From Rhodoplanes serenus (GTDB taxonomy: Bacteria; Pseudomonadota; Alphaproteobacteria; Rhizobiales; Xanthobacteraceae): a stretch of 64,000 nt of DNA. The notes beneath the pieces were generated by a model, which saw nothing but the letters and a program-made list of their open reading frames with translations, ran no database searches and had not been told where the DNA came from. How positions within the stretch are numbered: position 1 is the first letter of the stretch; each line of letters opens with the position of its first letter. Positions 19,509 through 33,023 of the stretch are shown one piece after another. The stretch is taken from positions 44,872-108,871 of the forward strand of contig WNKV01000021.1 of NCBI GenBank assembly GCA_009720755.1. Reading direction: 5' to 3'. The translations under genes were made by a program, and so were the position numbers.

Positions 19509-20168
19509 TCAGCCGCGGGCGTCGCGCGCCGTCTCCACATGGCGGTCGCGCGACGGAAGAACGATGACCCGGGTGCCGACATTGACCCGGCCGTAGAGAT
19601 CGATCACGTCGGCGTTGATCATGCGGATGCAGCCGGAGGACACCCGCGTCCCGATCGTCTCGGGCGCGTTGGTGCCGTGGATGCGGTAGATCGTGTCGCC
19701 GAGATAGAGGGCGCGAGCGCCGAGCGGATTGTTGGGACCGCCGGCGACGAAACGCGGCAGATAGGGCTGGCGGCGCACCATCTCGGAGGGCGGCGTCCAG
19801 TCCGGCCATTCGGCCTTGCGGGTGACCGACTGGGTGCCCGACCAGCGGAAGCCGTCGCGGCCGACCCCGATGCCGTAGCGGACGGCGCGGCCGTTGCCGA
19901 GCACGTAGTAAAGATAGGTGTTGGGGGTGTCGACGATGACGGTGCCGGCCGGCTCGCCGGTGCGATAATCGACGATCTGGCGACGGAAGCGGGCGGCCGG
20001 CTCGGCCGTGCCCTCGTGGCGCGAGATCACGCCGTCGGTCGTGGCGGCCGCCGGCGGCGGCGCCATCACGGGCGCGAACAGCATGAACGGATTGGCGGCG
20101 GCCGCCGTTGAGACGAGCGCGAACGCCGCTGCGGCGACGAGGACGCGACGAGACGATGTCCGTGTCAT
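19509..20168 (-). CDS. L,D-transpeptidase (YkuD fold)
   Basis: The 219-residue exported protein has a signal peptide (residues 1-24, ending TAAAA) and a YkuD catalytic domain with the diagnostic IHGTNAPETIG and SSGCIRMINADVIDLY motifs, so the catalytic Cys, His and Arg are present. It should make 3-3 cross-links in peptidoglycan or attach proteins to it in the periplasm. A purine-rich GGGGGTGG precedes the start. A strong terminator follows, so it is monocistronic. Multiple such enzymes are usual in Hyphomicrobiales, whose polar growth relies on L,D cross-links. Confidence 0.93.
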   Translation of the reverse strand: MTRTSSRRVLVAAAAFALVSTAAAANPFMLFAPVMAPPPAAATTDGVISRHEGTAEPAARFRRQIVDYRTGEPAGTVIVDTPNTYLYYVLGNGRAVRYGIGVGRDGFRWSGTQSVTRKAEWPDWTPPSEMVRRQPYLPRFVAGGPNNPLGARALYLGDTIYRIHGTNAPETIGTRVSSGCIRMINADVIDLYGRVNVGTRVIVLPSRDRHVETARDARG

Positions 20169-20473
20169 GATTCCACCCCCCGTGTTCCCCGCCTTTATGT
20201 CGGCTCATCTCTTCAGGCGGTTCGAACACGGGCCGGGCATTTTTAATTGCAATTTAAGATATCTCGGAGCGCCCGCGCGGCGGGCCGCACAAGCTCTGGC
20301 CGAACCCGGGCACACCCCCGATTTGCTGCGATTTTGTGCGGTTCGATGCAGGCGCGAGCCGGCGGAGGACGGTGACGAATCGTCAACCATGCCGACAGAT
20401 CGCACGCCCCGGCCGTCATCGTCGGCGGTGCTGCGGCTGGCGACCGGTCGGCGCTCCCGCTCGGCGCTCGCGC
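20169..20473. other. 305-bp intergenic region with an AT-rich patch
   Basis: The gap lies between the TrmO-like gene's stop and the L,D-transpeptidase start, both on minus. An AT-rich patch at about 20239-20263, including the palindrome ATTGCAAT, stands out from the GC-rich surroundings and is the best place for the transpeptidase promoter. No terminator or repeat was found. Confidence 0.35.
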
Positions 20474-21028
20474 TCAGCGCTCCGGCGTGGCGTGCCAGCC
20501 CACCACCGCGCCGGCAACCGCGTCGGTGGAGGCGAAGTAGGGCTTGATGTCGACGAGCGGTGTGCCGTTCAGGCAGTCGAGGCCGACGACGGAGAGGCGC
20601 GTGCCCTCGAGGCCGACGAGGCGCACCACGCTGGCGGCGACCGGGTTGGGTCGCACCGGCGAGCGCAGCGCGAAGGTGCCGCGCGCCGTGCCGTGACGGC
20701 GCGGCACCTGGACCACGAGGTCGCGGCGCGCCTCGTGCATCCAGTACAGCACCAGGAGATGGCTGCACGTCTCCACCCCGGCGAGGGCGGCGGCCCAGCG
20801 CGGATCGACCACCACGGTGCACACGGCGTCCGACTCGCGGGCGTTGCGCGGGCATTTGGCGCGATCCCGCCACGGGGTCTCGACATGGCCGATGAAGTAG
20901 AGGCCGGCGTCGAAGCGCTCCGGCAGCGGCACCGCGATCTCGCCCGGCCGCGGCGCGTCGGAGGCGTCGACGGCCGTCTCGGCGGATCGCTGGGGAAGGC
21001 CGGTCTCGGGGGTGGGCGGGTGAGCCAT
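20474..21028 (-). CDS. TrmO/TsaA-like tRNA methyltransferase
   Basis: The start at 21028 is preceded by GAGG and gives 184 residues; the frame runs on to 21085 without a better site. The beta-barrel TsaA/TrmO domain is recognisable from PWRDRAKCPRN near residue 50, RSPVRPNPVAASVVRL and LDCLNGTPLVDIKPYF, the last being the family signature. TrmO N-methylates t6A37 of tRNA-Thr using SAM; short family members like this lack the C-terminal extension of E. coli TrmO, so the exact target is not certain. The first ~35 residues are a poorly conserved tail. Confidence 0.82.
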   Translation of the reverse strand: MAHPPTPETGLPQRSAETAVDASDAPRPGEIAVPLPERFDAGLYFIGHVETPWRDRAKCPRNARESDAVCTVVVDPRWAAALAGVETCSHLLVLYWMHEARRDLVVQVPRRHGTARGTFALRSPVRPNPVAASVVRLVGLEGTRLSVVGLDCLNGTPLVDIKPYFASTDAVAGAVVGWHATPER

Positions 21029-21204
21029 GTCGAGCCTCGGGGTCGGATGGGACGGCGGAGCGGCAAGCGTCCGGCCGGCGGACACGGGGCCGCCTCGCTG
21101 GGCCGTAGCGTCGGCCGTCGCTGGTCGTGTTGCCGCTTTGTTAGCAGAATCTGAGGCTTTTCAAGGGATGGGGCCGCGGCGGCCTGCGACTTTCCTGTTC
21201 AAGG

Positions 21205-21222
21205 CATAAAGATATCTTTATG
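21205..21222. promoter_or_regulatory. Perfect 18-bp palindrome, probable operator of the ArsR-methyltransferase regulator
   Basis: CATAAAGATATCTTTATG is a perfect inverted repeat with no spacer, 105 bp before the start of the ArsR-type regulator and the only AT-rich motif in the promoter region. ArsR-family dimers bind such short dyads overlapping promoters, so autoregulation of the regulator-metF-metH block is the likely use. The link to this regulator is inferred from position. Confidence 0.65.
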
Positions 21223-21326
21223 TCTTTCGCGGAGTGTGCCTATATGCGGGGGTGCGGCCGGGCGCTCCGGCCGGCACATCCCGGTCCGGAGATCCCGGCT
21301 CGGACATCTCGAAGGACCGATCGACC

Positions 21327-22322
21327 ATGGGCCAGCGCCTGAGCTTCGACGCCCTCAACGCCGCCCTGAAGGCGGCGGCGGAGGAAACGCGGCTGCGCAT
21401 CCTGGCGCTGCTCGCCGAGAGCGAGCTGACGGTCTCCGACCTCACCGATATCCTGCGCCAGTCGCAGCCCCGCATCTCGCGCCATCTCAAGCTGCTGGCG
21501 GAGGCCGGGCTGGTCGAGCGGTTCCGCGAGGGCTCGTGGGCGTTCTTCCGGGTCGCCGAGCAGGGCGAGGCGGCCGCGCTGGTGCGCGCCCTGCTGGCCC
21601 GGCTCGATCCAGCCGACCACACCCTGGGACGCGACCGCGAGCGGCTCGCCGCCGTGCGGGCGGCCCGCAACCAGGCCGCCCAGGAGTACTTCCGCCGCCA
21701 CGCCGCCGAGTGGGACCGCATCCGCCGGCTGCACGCCGCCGACGCGGCGGTCGAGCAGGCGATCGTCGAGGCGCTGGCGGAGCGCCCGTTCCGTTCGGCG
21801 CTCGATCTCGGCACCGGCACCGGCCGCATGCTGGAGCTGTTCGGGCACGAGATCGAGCGCGGCCTCGGCATCGACCTGTCGCGCGACATGCTGGCGCTCG
21901 CCCGCACCCGGCTCGACCGTGCCGGCCTGCGGCACTGCTCGGTGCGCCATGGCGATCTCTACGATCTCGCCATGCCGCCGGATTCGTTCGACGTCGTCAT
22001 CCTCCACCAAGTTCTGCACTTCCTCGACGACGGCGCCCGCGCGATCCGCGAGGCGGCGCGGGTGCTGCGGCCGCAGGGGCGGCTGCTCGTCGTCGACTTC
22101 GCGCCCCACGATCTCGAGTTCCTGCGCGCCGAGCACGCCCACCGGCGGCTCGGCTTTCCGCGCGAGACCATCACCCAGTGGCTGGAGCAGGCGGGCCTGG
22201 AGCCCACCCTGCACCGCGTGGTTCCGCCCGAGCCGGGCTCCGACGGCACCCTTGCGGTGACGCTCTGGCTCGGCCGTGACCCACGCATCGCCATCGCTGC
22301 CCAAACCCGAGAGGTCGCCTGA
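21327..22322 (+). CDS. ArsR-family regulator fused to a SAM-dependent methyltransferase domain (SahR-like)
   Basis: The start at 21327 has GAAGGA upstream and begins at the normal ArsR N-terminus. Of 331 residues, ~1-90 form a winged helix (ETRLRILALLAESELTVSDL, QSQPRISRHLKLLAEAGLV) and ~110-300 a class I methyltransferase fold with the SAM loop ALDLGTGTGRMLELF. This two-domain form, placed in front of methionine genes, matches SahR-type regulators, which sense S-adenosylhomocysteine and control SAM recycling. The C-terminal domain may serve only to bind SAH/SAM. Its stop overlaps the metF start (TGATG), so the two are translationally coupled. Confidence 0.85.
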   Translation: MGQRLSFDALNAALKAAAEETRLRILALLAESELTVSDLTDILRQSQPRISRHLKLLAEAGLVERFREGSWAFFRVAEQGEAAALVRALLARLDPADHTLGRDRERLAAVRAARNQAAQEYFRRHAAEWDRIRRLHAADAAVEQAIVEALAERPFRSALDLGTGTGRMLELFGHEIERGLGIDLSRDMLALARTRLDRAGLRHCSVRHGDLYDLAMPPDSFDVVILHQVLHFLDDGARAIREAARVLRPQGRLLVVDFAPHDLEFLRAEHAHRRLGFPRETITQWLEQAGLEPTLHRVVPPEPGSDGTLAVTLWLGRDPRIAIAAQTREVA

Positions 22323-23281
22323 TGTCGCCGCCGACCGAGCCCCGCCAGAGCCGCGTGTCCCACGAGCGCAACGGCATGCGGGTGTCCTTCGAGTTCTTCC
22401 CGCCGAAGTCCGACGAGATGGAGCGGACCCTGTGGGACTCGATCGAGCGGCTGGCGCCGCTGCGGCCGCACTTCGTCTCAGTCACCTACGGGGCCGGCGG
22501 CTCGACCCGCGAGCGCACCCACGCGACGGTCAAGCGCATCCTCGACGCGACGCCGCTGACGCCGGCCGCGCATCTCACCTGCGTGGCGGCGACCCGCGAC
22601 GAGGTCGACGCGGTGGTGCGCGCCTACGTGGCCGCCGGCGTCCGCCACATCGTGGCACTGCGCGGTGATCCGGTCGGCGGCCTCGGCACCGCCTATGCGC
22701 CGCATCCGGGCGGCTATCTCAACGGCGCCGATCTGGTCGGCGGCATCAAGCGGCTCGCCGCCGCCGAGCACGCCGACATCGAGGTGTCGGTCTCGGCCTA
22801 CCCGGAGCGCCACCCTGAGAGCCCGTCCGACGCCGTCGATCTCGACATGCTGGCCGCCAAGGTCGATGCCGGCGCGAGCCGCGCCATCACCCAGTTCTTC
22901 TTCGACAACGATCTCTACTTCCGCTACCTCGACCGCGTCCGCGCGCGCGGCATCGGCATCCCGATCGTGCCCGGCATCCTGCCGGTGCAGAACTTCAAGC
23001 AGACTCGCGCGTTCGCCGAGCGGGCGGGCGCCTCGATCCCGTCGTGGCTGGCCGACCGCTTCGCCGGGCTCGACGACGACCCGGCGACCCGCAAGCTGAT
23101 CGCGGCGGCGGTGGCGGCCGAGCAGGTGTTCGATCTGGTCGATCGCGGCGTCACCGAGTTTCACTTCTACACCATGAACCGCGCCGATCTCGTCTACGCG
23201 GTGTGCCATCTGCTCGGCCTGCGGCCGGTGGCCTCGCCGGCGTCCGCCGGCGCTGCCGCCACGGCAGAGGCGGCGGCGTGA
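22322..23281 (+). CDS. metF: 5,10-methylenetetrahydrofolate reductase
   Basis: MetF reduces methylene-THF to methyl-THF with FAD and NAD(P)H, supplying the methyl group used by MetH. The 319-residue protein has the hallmark start SFEFFPPKSDEMERTLW, the FAD-site segment VSVTYGAGGSTRERT, HIVALRGDPVGG and the late ITQFFFDND motif, covering the whole single-domain bacterial enzyme. The ATG at 22322 overlaps the preceding stop. It is part of a regulator-metF-metH set, with a 176-bp gap before metH that contains a REP-like repeat. Confidence 0.97.
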   Translation: MSPPTEPRQSRVSHERNGMRVSFEFFPPKSDEMERTLWDSIERLAPLRPHFVSVTYGAGGSTRERTHATVKRILDATPLTPAAHLTCVAATRDEVDAVVRAYVAAGVRHIVALRGDPVGGLGTAYAPHPGGYLNGADLVGGIKRLAAAEHADIEVSVSAYPERHPESPSDAVDLDMLAAKVDAGASRAITQFFFDNDLYFRYLDRVRARGIGIPIVPGILPVQNFKQTRAFAERAGASIPSWLADRFAGLDDDPATRKLIAAAVAAEQVFDLVDRGVTEFHFYTMNRADLVYAVCHLLGLRPVASPASAGAAATAEAAA

Positions 23282-23329
23282 GCGGACGTCGTTGTCGTGA
23301 CGCGAGGCGCCGACTCTCCCTCTCCGGGT

Positions 23330-23372
23330 TCTCCCTCTCCCCGCGTGCGGGGAGAGGGTCGGGGTGAGGGGG
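23330..23372. repeat. Family A REP-like palindrome between metF and metH
   Basis: The core CTCTCCCCGCGTGCGGGGAGAG (23335-23356) is a near-perfect palindrome followed by GGTCGGGGTGAGGGGG. The same unit recurs at 27261-27392 and four times inside ligD. As it lies between two genes probably on one transcript, the hairpin could affect how much metH is expressed relative to metF. Confidence 0.85.
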
Positions 23373-23457
23373 CTCCTTCGGTGCTCGAGAACCGGAACTG
23401 ATTCACCTGTTCAGCCTTCAACGAACCCGCTCCGCCGCGGGAGAGAAAGCCGAAAGA

Positions 23458-27198
<3,741 letters not shown>

Positions 27199-27260
27199 TC
27201 GGCGCGGCGGTCCCCGCCGCGCTGCGGAGTCCGGCTCGCTCCAGACGTCGGGCGCCGGCG

Positions 27261-27392
27261 CTCCCTCGCCCCGCGAAGCGGGGAGAGGGTGGGGGTGAGG
27301 GGCTGCGGTGGCCTCGGTGTCTCATGGCGGTGACGCCCCCTCACCCGCCGCGCTTCGCGCGTCGACCTCTCCCCGCCCGCGGGGAGAGGTGG
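27261..27392. repeat. Two family A REP-like palindromes after metH
   Basis: Two units lie in the 318-bp gap between metH and the convergent rlmD-like gene: one at 27261-27303 (CCTCGCCCCGCGAAGCGGGG, then GTGAGGGG) and one in the opposite orientation at about 27335-27392 (CCCCCTCACCC, then CCTCTCCCCGCCCGCGGGGA). Facing pairs of this kind are typical of bacterial REP elements and can act as two-way 3'-end stem-loops. Confidence 0.8.
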
Positions 27393-27450
27393 TGCTGGGG
27401 GGGGGCCGCCAGCCATGCCCATGCACCCGCTCCAGGTGGATCGGCTGTCG

Positions 27451-27516
27451 CTCTAGAAGTCCTTGCGTGACCGCATTGTCGACGGCGAACCGGCGTCCAC
27501 TTCGCCGGACAATGCT
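27451..27516 (-). repeat. Family B dispersed palindromic element, copy 2
   Basis: Read on the minus strand this starts GAGCATTGTCCGGCGAAGTG and ends AGGACTTCTAGAG, matching copy 1 (13965-14034) and copy 3 (63113-63182). It starts right at the TAG stop of the rlmD-like gene, so the RNA of that gene runs straight into it. The stem GCATTGTC..CGGCGAA / TTCGCCG..GACAATGC is well kept in this copy. Confidence 0.85.
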
Positions 27517-28755
27517 CTAGCGAACGAACCGCGCCACGATCTCGACGTGGTACGAGAAGCGGAACTGGTCGACCGGCGTCACGTCGGTCAGCCGGTAGCC
27601 GCCCGCCACGAGGATCGCGGCGTCGCGCGCGAAGGTGGCGCTGTTGCACGAGACCGCGACCACCACCGGCACCTTGCTCTGCGCGAGCGCGCGGGCCTGC
27701 GCCTCGGCGCCCTGGCGCGGCGGATCGAACACCACCGCATCGACCTTGCCGAGCTCGGCGGCGACCAGTGGCCGGCGAAAGAGATCGCGCGCCTCGGCGG
27801 TCACCGGCTTGAGGCCGGACGTGGTGGCGGCCGCCCGCGTCAGCGCCGCCACGCTGGCTGCGTCGATCTCGGCGGCGCGCACCCGCATGCGCTCGGCGAG
27901 CCGCAGCGTGAACGGCCCGAGGCCGGCGAACAGGTCGACGACGCTCTTCGCCTCGCCGACATGGCGGTCGACCAAGCGGGCGAGCTGGCGCTCGCCCTCG
28001 GCGGTCGCCTGGAGGAACGGGCCGGGCGGCAGCGCCACGGTGGCGCGCCCGATGGTCACCGTCGGCGTCGTGCGCTGAACCACCAGCTCGCCGTGGCGGG
28101 TGAGGCGGGCGAGGCCGCGGGTCTCCGCCACCGCGGCGAGCGCCCGGGTGCGGCCGGGCGACAGCGGGCCGGAGCCGCGGACGTCGACGTCGAGGCCGCC
28201 GTCGGTGGCGGTGACCTGGATATCGAGCGGCTTCTTCAGCGGCTGCACCGCCTCGGTGATGGCCCAGGCGGTTTCGATGGCGCCGGCGAGCGCCGGGGCG
28301 GTCACCGGACAGCGATCGATCGGCACGATGTCGTGGGCGCGCTGGGCCGAGAAGCCGACCTCCAGGATGTCGTGGCTGCCGCGGCGGGCATGCAGCACCA
28401 CCCTGCGGCGACCTTCGCCGTGGGCGTCGATCAGGTCACCCACCGCGGCCTCGAGCCCGGCGGTGCGCAACGCCTCCACCACCAGCCCGCGCTTCCAGTC
28501 CCGGTAGAGGTCCCAGCCGAGATGCTGGGTGGCGCAGCCGCCGCAGACGCCGAAATGCGGGCAGATCGGCGCGATGCGGGCCGGGCTCGCGCTCTCCACC
28601 CGCACCAGCCGGCGGCGGTCCGGATGGCCCGGGATCGGCTCCACCGTCACGGTCTCGCCCGGCAGCGCGAGCGGCACGAAGACGGGCTCGCCCGGCAGGT
28701 CGACGACGCCGTCGCCGCGGCGGCCGAGGCGGTCGATGGTCAGGCGCTCGGTCAT
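27517..28755 (-). CDS. RlmD/TrmA-family RNA 5-methyluridine methyltransferase
   Basis: The 412-residue protein begins at 28755 with a TRAM-like N-terminal barrel, a four-cysteine iron-sulfur site with [10 protein letters not shown] (about residues 64-73), a class I methyltransferase domain with [17 protein letters not shown], a DPPRQGA motif and the catalytic Cys in [10 protein letters not shown]. This is the RumA/RlmD/RlmC class, which makes m5U in 23S rRNA; which uridine is modified cannot be told. Its ATG overlaps the tlyA stop by four bases (ATGA), so the pair is co-translated. Confidence 0.9.
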   Translation of the reverse strand: MTERLTIDRLGRRGDGVVDLPGEPVFVPLALPGETVTVEPIPGHPDRRRLVRVESASPARIAPICPHFGVCGGCATQHLGWDLYRDWKRGLVVEALRTAGLEAAVGDLIDAHGEGRRRVVLHARRGSHDILEVGFSAQRAHDIVPIDRCPVTAPALAGAIETAWAITEAVQPLKKPLDIQVTATDGGLDVDVRGSGPLSPGRTRALAAVAETRGLARLTRHGELVVQRTTPTVTIGRATVALPPGPFLQATAEGERQLARLVDRHVGEAKSVVDLFAGLGPFTLRLAERMRVRAAEIDAASVAALTRAAATTSGLKPVTAEARDLFRRPLVAAELGKVDAVVFDPPRQGAEAQARALAQSKVPVVVAVSCNSATFARDAAILVAGGYRLTDVTPVDQFRFSYHVEIVARFVR

Positions 28756-29531
28756 GGTCCACTCGCGGGTGTCGTGGCTGCCGGCGTGCCGCGGCGGGCC
28801 ACCAGCAGGAATTCGTGGTTGCCGTCGCCGCCGGTGATCGGCGAGGGGATGAGCGGGCCGACGACGCAGCCCAGCGAGCGCGCCAGCAGGGTAACGCTCG
28901 CGCACACCGCCGCATGGGCGGCGGGATCGCGCACCAGCCCCTTCTTCACATGCTCGCGGCCGGCCTCGAACTGCGGCTTGATCAGCGCGACGAGGTCGCA
29001 GTCCGGCGCGGCGAGCGCCAGGGCGGCCGGCAGCACCAGGGCGAGCGGGATGAACGACACGTCGACGGCCACCAGCGACGGCGGCGCCTCGAAGGCGGTG
29101 GGGGCGAGGCTGCGGATGTCGGTGCCCTCCAGCGACACCACAAGGGGATGCTGGCGCAGCCGCGGGTGGAGCTGGTCGCGCCCGACATCGACCGCATAGA
29201 CCTTGCGGGCGCCGCGCGAGAGCATCAGCTCGGTGAAGCCGCCCGTCGAGGCGCCGACGTCCAGGCACACCCGTCCGGCGGGGTCGATGCGGCCGGCATC
29301 GAGCCCGGCGGCGAGCTTCAGCGCCCCGCGGGACACGAACGGATGAGCCGGTGCGGCCTCGATCAGGGCATCGGGGCGCAGCATGTCGGAGGGCTTCGCC
29401 ACCGTGACGCCGTCGGCGCTGACCAGGCCGGCCGCGATCGCCGCCTGGGCGCGGGCGCGGCTCTCGAACAGGCCGCGATCGACCAGCAGGCGGTCGGCGC
29501 GCAGGCGATCGGCGCGCAGGCGAGGGGACAT
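28752..29531 (-). CDS. tlyA: TlyA-family rRNA 2'-O-methyltransferase / hemolysin-like protein
   Basis: The 259-residue protein has an N-terminal S4 RNA-binding domain ([20 protein letters not shown], about residues 5-65) and an FtsJ-like methyltransferase domain with the SAM loop [16 protein letters not shown] (about 89) and catalytic Lys in [10 protein letters not shown]. TlyA methylates 2'-hydroxyls of 16S and/or 23S rRNA in several bacteria. It is the upstream partner of the RlmD-like gene and lies just after dxs, a gene order I recall from other Hyphomicrobiales. Confidence 0.93.
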   Translation of the reverse strand: MSPRLRADRLRADRLLVDRGLFESRARAQAAIAAGLVSADGVTVAKPSDMLRPDALIEAAPAHPFVSRGALKLAAGLDAGRIDPAGRVCLDVGASTGGFTELMLSRGARKVYAVDVGRDQLHPRLRQHPLVVSLEGTDIRSLAPTAFEAPPSLVAVDVSFIPLALVLPAALALAAPDCDLVALIKPQFEAGREHVKKGLVRDPAAHAAVCASVTLLARSLGCVVGPLIPSPITGGDGNHEFLLVARRGTPAATTPASGP

Positions 29532-29673
29532 GGGCAGCGTCTCGTTCGGTCGGCGGGGTCGCCCGGGGTGCCGGGCGAAACGCCGCGTCGGAGCGGATGC
29601 TGTTCTTGCGGGGGACTGGAGGCCGGGTCAAGCCCGTGCGTCGCACGGTGGCGCGGGGCGAAACGACGAGCCG

Positions 29674-29704
29674 AAAACGACGACGGCCGGGCGAGCCCGG
29701 CCGT
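29674..29704 (-). terminator. Probable terminator of dxs
   Basis: A 10-pair GC-rich stem, ACGGCCGGGC (29683-29692) and GCCCGGCCGT (29695-29704), with a 2-base central gap, so the true loop must take in the innermost pair, is followed on minus by CGTCGTTTTCGG. The T-run is short, so termination may be partial, with some reading into tlyA. Confidence 0.6.
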
Positions 29705-29752
29705 CCGGAGAATTGCCGGGCGAGGCACCGGCCGGTGCCTCCGCCATGCGGA

Positions 29753-31684
29753 TCAGGCGCTGCTCTTCACCGTCTCCTTGGCCATGTCCTTGCCGAGCGC
29801 CTCGAACACCTTGGCGACGATGCCGCGGCGGTCGAGCCCGGCCACGGCGTACATGGCCGCCTGGGTGTCGTGGTCGATGTAGATGTCGGGCAGCACCATG
29901 GCGCGCACCTTGAGGCCGCGGTCGAGGGCGCCGTGATCCGCCAGGGCTTGGAGGCAGAAGCTGCCGAAGCCGCCGACCGAGCCCTCCTCGATGGTGATCA
30001 GCACCTCGTGCTCGCGCGCGAGGCGGAGCAGGAGGTCGGTGTCGAGCGGCTTGGCGAAGCGCGCGTCGGCGACCGTGGTGGAGAGGCCGAGGGCGGCCAG
30101 CTCGTCGGCGGCGGCGAGGCACTCGGCCAGCCGCGTGCCGTAGGAGAGCAGCGCCACCTTGTGGCCCTCGCGCACGATGCGGCCCTTGCCGATCTCCAGC
30201 GGCTGGCCTTCGAGCGGCATCGGCAGACCCATGCCCTCGCCGCGCGGGTAGCGCAGCGCGGTCGGGTGGTCGTCGACGGCGACCTGGGTGGCCACCATGT
30301 GGACGAGGTCGGCCTCGTCGGCGGCCGCCATCAGGATCATGTTGGGCAGGCAGCCGAGATACGCCACGTCGAAGGAGCCGCCGTGGGTGGCGCCGTCGGC
30401 GCCGACCAGCCCGGCGCGGTCCATGGCGAAGCGCACCGGCAGCTTCTGCAAGGCGACGTCGTGGACGACCTGATCATAGGCGCGCTGAAGGAAGGTCGAG
30501 TAGATGGCGACGAACGGCTTGTAGCCCTCGGTGGCGAGACCGGCCGCGAAGGTGACGGCGTGCTGCTCCGCGATGCCGACATCGAAGCAGCGGGTCGGGA
30601 ACAGGTTGCCAAACAGGTCGAGCCCGGTGCCGGACGGCATCGCCGCCGTGATGGCGACGATCTTGGAGTCCTTGCGGGCCTCCTGCACCAGCGCCTCGGC
30701 GAACACCTTGGTGTAGGACGGCGCCTTGGCGTTGGACTTGACCTGCGCACCGGTGGCGACATCGAACTTGACGACGCCGTGATACTTGTCGGCCGACACT
30801 TCGGCGGGCGGATAGCCCTTGCCCTTCTGGGTCACGCAGTGGACCAGGATCGGCCCCTTGCGCTTGGCGTCGCGCACGTTCTTCAGCACCGGCAGCAGAT
30901 GATCGAGATTGTGGCCGTCGATTGGCCCGACATAGTAGAAGCCGAGCTCCTCGAACAGCGTGCCGCCGTGGGTGATCATGTTGCGCGCGAACTCCTCGGC
31001 GCGCACCGCCTGCTCGTGCAGCCGGCGCGGCAGATGAGCGGCGACCTGCTTGCCGATCTCACGCAGCGACAGATACGACTTTCCGGTCATCAGCCGGGCC
31101 AGATAGGCCGACAGCGCGCCGACCGGCGGCGCGATCGACATGTCGTTGTCGTTCAGCACCACGATCAGGTTGGAGTCCATGGCGCCGGCATTGTTGAGCG
31201 CCTCGTAGGCCATGCCGGCCGACATCGCGCCGTCGCCGATCACCGCGACGACGTGGTTCTTCTTGCCGCCGAGGTCGCGTGCGATCGCCATGCCGAGGCC
31301 GGCCGAGATCGAGGTCGACGAGTGGCCGGCTCCGAACGGGTCGTAGTCGCTCTCGCTGCGCTTGGTGAAGCCGGAAAGGCCACCGCCCTGGCGCAGCGTG
31401 CGGATGCGATCGCGCCGCCCGGTGATGATCTTGTGTGGATAGGCCTGATGGCCGACGTCCCAGATCAGGCGATCCTCGGGTGTCGAGAACACGTAGTGGA
31501 GCGCGACCGTCAGCTCGACGACACCGAGCCCGGCACCGAGGTGCCCGCCCGTCTGGGATACGGCCGCAATCATCTCCTGGCGCAGCTCGTCGGCGAGCTG
31601 ACGCAGCTCGCTCGTCTCCAGACGACGCAGGTCCTCCGGGAAGATCACGCGATCGAGCAACGGAGTATTGGATGACTGGGGCAA
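29753..31684 (-). CDS. dxs: 1-deoxy-D-xylulose-5-phosphate synthase
   Basis: Dxs condenses pyruvate with glyceraldehyde 3-phosphate using TPP, the first step of the MEP isoprenoid route. The 643-residue protein has the TPP-binding [18 protein letters not shown]...NDN motif, [14 protein letters not shown] with the catalytic His, and [15 protein letters not shown] with the ylide-forming Glu. The start is a TTG at 31684 with a GGGAGG ribosome site seven bases upstream, placing the family N-terminus TPLLDRV a few residues in; an upstream TTG at 31711 lacks such a site. Hyphomicrobiales make all isoprenoids this way, including carotenoid and hopanoid precursors. Confidence 0.97.
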   Translation of the reverse strand: MPQSSNTPLLDRVIFPEDLRRLETSELRQLADELRQEMIAAVSQTGGHLGAGLGVVELTVALHYVFSTPEDRLIWDVGHQAYPHKIITGRRDRIRTLRQGGGLSGFTKRSESDYDPFGAGHSSTSISAGLGMAIARDLGGKKNHVVAVIGDGAMSAGMAYEALNNAGAMDSNLIVVLNDNDMSIAPPVGALSAYLARLMTGKSYLSLREIGKQVAAHLPRRLHEQAVRAEEFARNMITHGGTLFEELGFYYVGPIDGHNLDHLLPVLKNVRDAKRKGPILVHCVTQKGKGYPPAEVSADKYHGVVKFDVATGAQVKSNAKAPSYTKVFAEALVQEARKDSKIVAITAAMPSGTGLDLFGNLFPTRCFDVGIAEQHAVTFAAGLATEGYKPFVAIYSTFLQRAYDQVVHDVALQKLPVRFAMDRAGLVGADGATHGGSFDVAYLGCLPNMILMAAADEADLVHMVATQVAVDDHPTALRYPRGEGMGLPMPLEGQPLEIGKGRIVREGHKVALLSYGTRLAECLAAADELAALGLSTTVADARFAKPLDTDLLLRLAREHEVLITIEEGSVGGFGSFCLQALADHGALDRGLKVRAMVLPDIYIDHDTQAAMYAVAGLDRRGIVAKVFEALGKDMAKETVKSSA

Positions 31685-31839
31685 ATGACTACCTCCCGCG
31701 GGGGTCGACAACGAATTCCTGTCAAGGGCTTACACCAGATCGGCGCAGTCTGACAAACGGCGCCGGCCGGTTCCGTCGGCGACCGAAGTCGCCGCGGAGG
31801 GGCGGAACCGGGTGCCACTATTCAGCGTTCACCCTCGTC

Positions 31840-31865
31840 CTCATGTCAACAGCCGTTGACATGAG
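31840..31865. promoter_or_regulatory. 26-bp inverted repeat in the dxs-ku gap
   Basis: CTCATGTCAAC (31840-31850), spacer AGCC, GTTGACATGAG (31855-31865): perfect 11-base arms. The right arm contains TTGACA, a -35-like hexamer pointing at ku, which starts 157 bp further on. It is the only strong dyad in the 337-bp gap (31685-32021). It could be an operator for ku-ligD or a dxs-side site; there is no U tract, so it is not an intrinsic terminator. Confidence 0.55.
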
Positions 31866-32021
31866 CTCTCCGATCCCAGGTTCGCGTTTACGAGAACCGC
31901 GCCGACCCGGGCTCGCCGTCCTCGATGTTCTTCTCGACGTCGAAGTGATGATCGTCGGGACCTTCCGAAACTCACGCTCGCCCGCACCTTCGCTTCCACT
32001 TCACGGCAACTCGAGTTTGAG

Positions 32022-32984
32022 ATGGCTCTACGTGCATATTGGAAGGGTTACCTGAAGCTCTCCTTGGTGTCCTGCGCGGTCGCCTTGGTTCCGGCCGTCT
32101 CCACATCGCAGCGCATCCGTTTCAACATTCTTAGTCGCACGACAGGCCATCGGGTTCGCACCGACTTGGTCGACGCGGAAACCGGCGATCCGGTTCCCGA
32201 GGAGGATCGGATCAAGGGCTATCGTCTCGACGATGGAACCTATGTCGAGCTCGACGACGAGGATTTCGCGCGGGTGGCACTCGAGAGCACCCACACGCTC
32301 GACATCACGTCCTTCGTGCCTGCCGGTGCGGTCGACCCGATCTACTTCGATGCGCCTTACTATCTGGTTCCCGACGACGACATCGCCCAGGAGGCGTTCG
32401 CGGTGATCCGCGACGCCATGGCGGCCGAGGATGTGGTCGGACTCGCCCGGGTGGTGCTGTACCGGCGCGAGCGCATCGTCACGGTGGCGCCCCGCGGCAA
32501 GGGGCTGCTGGTGCGCGCTCTGCACTACAAGGGCGAGGTGCGCGACGAGGCCGCCGTGTTCGATGTGGTCGCCGACGTGCGGGTGCCGCGCGACATGGTG
32601 GATCTCGCGATCCACATCGTCAGGACCAAGGCGGGGCGCTTCGATCCCGCGGCGTTCGAGGACCGCTACGACCAGGCCCTGATGGCGCTGATCCGTGCCA
32701 AGCAGGAGGGCCGCCCGCCGCCGGCCTCGCCCGAGCCCGGTCCCGGCAATGTGGTGAGCCTGATGGAGGCGCTGCGGCGGAGCGTGGCGGCCGGCGAGGG
32801 GCGGTCGGGCTCCGCCCGGGCGGCCTCCGGCCGCGAGGCCGAGGCGTCGGCCGAAGCTGCGGCTGACCGCGAGAGGACGGCGGGTGCGAAAACCAAGAGC
32901 AAGCGGCCGGGCGGTCGTGCGACGTCGACCAAGACACGGGCGCGCACGGCGTCCCCGCGCAAGCGGATGAAGAAGGTCGGCTGA
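32022..32984 (+). CDS. ku: Ku-family DNA end-binding protein
   Basis: Bacterial Ku forms a homodimer ring on DNA ends and recruits LigD for non-homologous end joining. The 320-residue protein begins MALRAYWKGYLKLSLVSCAV and carries the Ku core (EDRIKGYRLDDGTYVELDDE, PYYLVPDDDIAQEAFAVIRD, ALHYKGEVRDEA) to about residue 240. The last ~70 residues are a Lys/Arg-rich tail (KTKSKRPGGRATSTKTRART) of the kind that helps bacterial Ku slide inward along DNA. ligD follows 39 bp later, so both are likely on one transcript. Confidence 0.97.
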   Translation: MALRAYWKGYLKLSLVSCAVALVPAVSTSQRIRFNILSRTTGHRVRTDLVDAETGDPVPEEDRIKGYRLDDGTYVELDDEDFARVALESTHTLDITSFVPAGAVDPIYFDAPYYLVPDDDIAQEAFAVIRDAMAAEDVVGLARVVLYRRERIVTVAPRGKGLLVRALHYKGEVRDEAAVFDVVADVRVPRDMVDLAIHIVRTKAGRFDPAAFEDRYDQALMALIRAKQEGRPPPASPEPGPGNVVSLMEALRRSVAAGEGRSGSARAASGREAEASAEAAADRERTAGAKTKSKRPGGRATSTKTRARTASPRKRMKKVG

Positions 32985-33023
32985 GGCGAGATCGGCCCGC
33001 GATACCTCGGAGTGTGGTCGATC

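Noticed and set aside
29597..31675. 692-residue open frame antisense to dxs
   Set aside because: Composition-driven shadow; dxs on minus is complete with all motifs.
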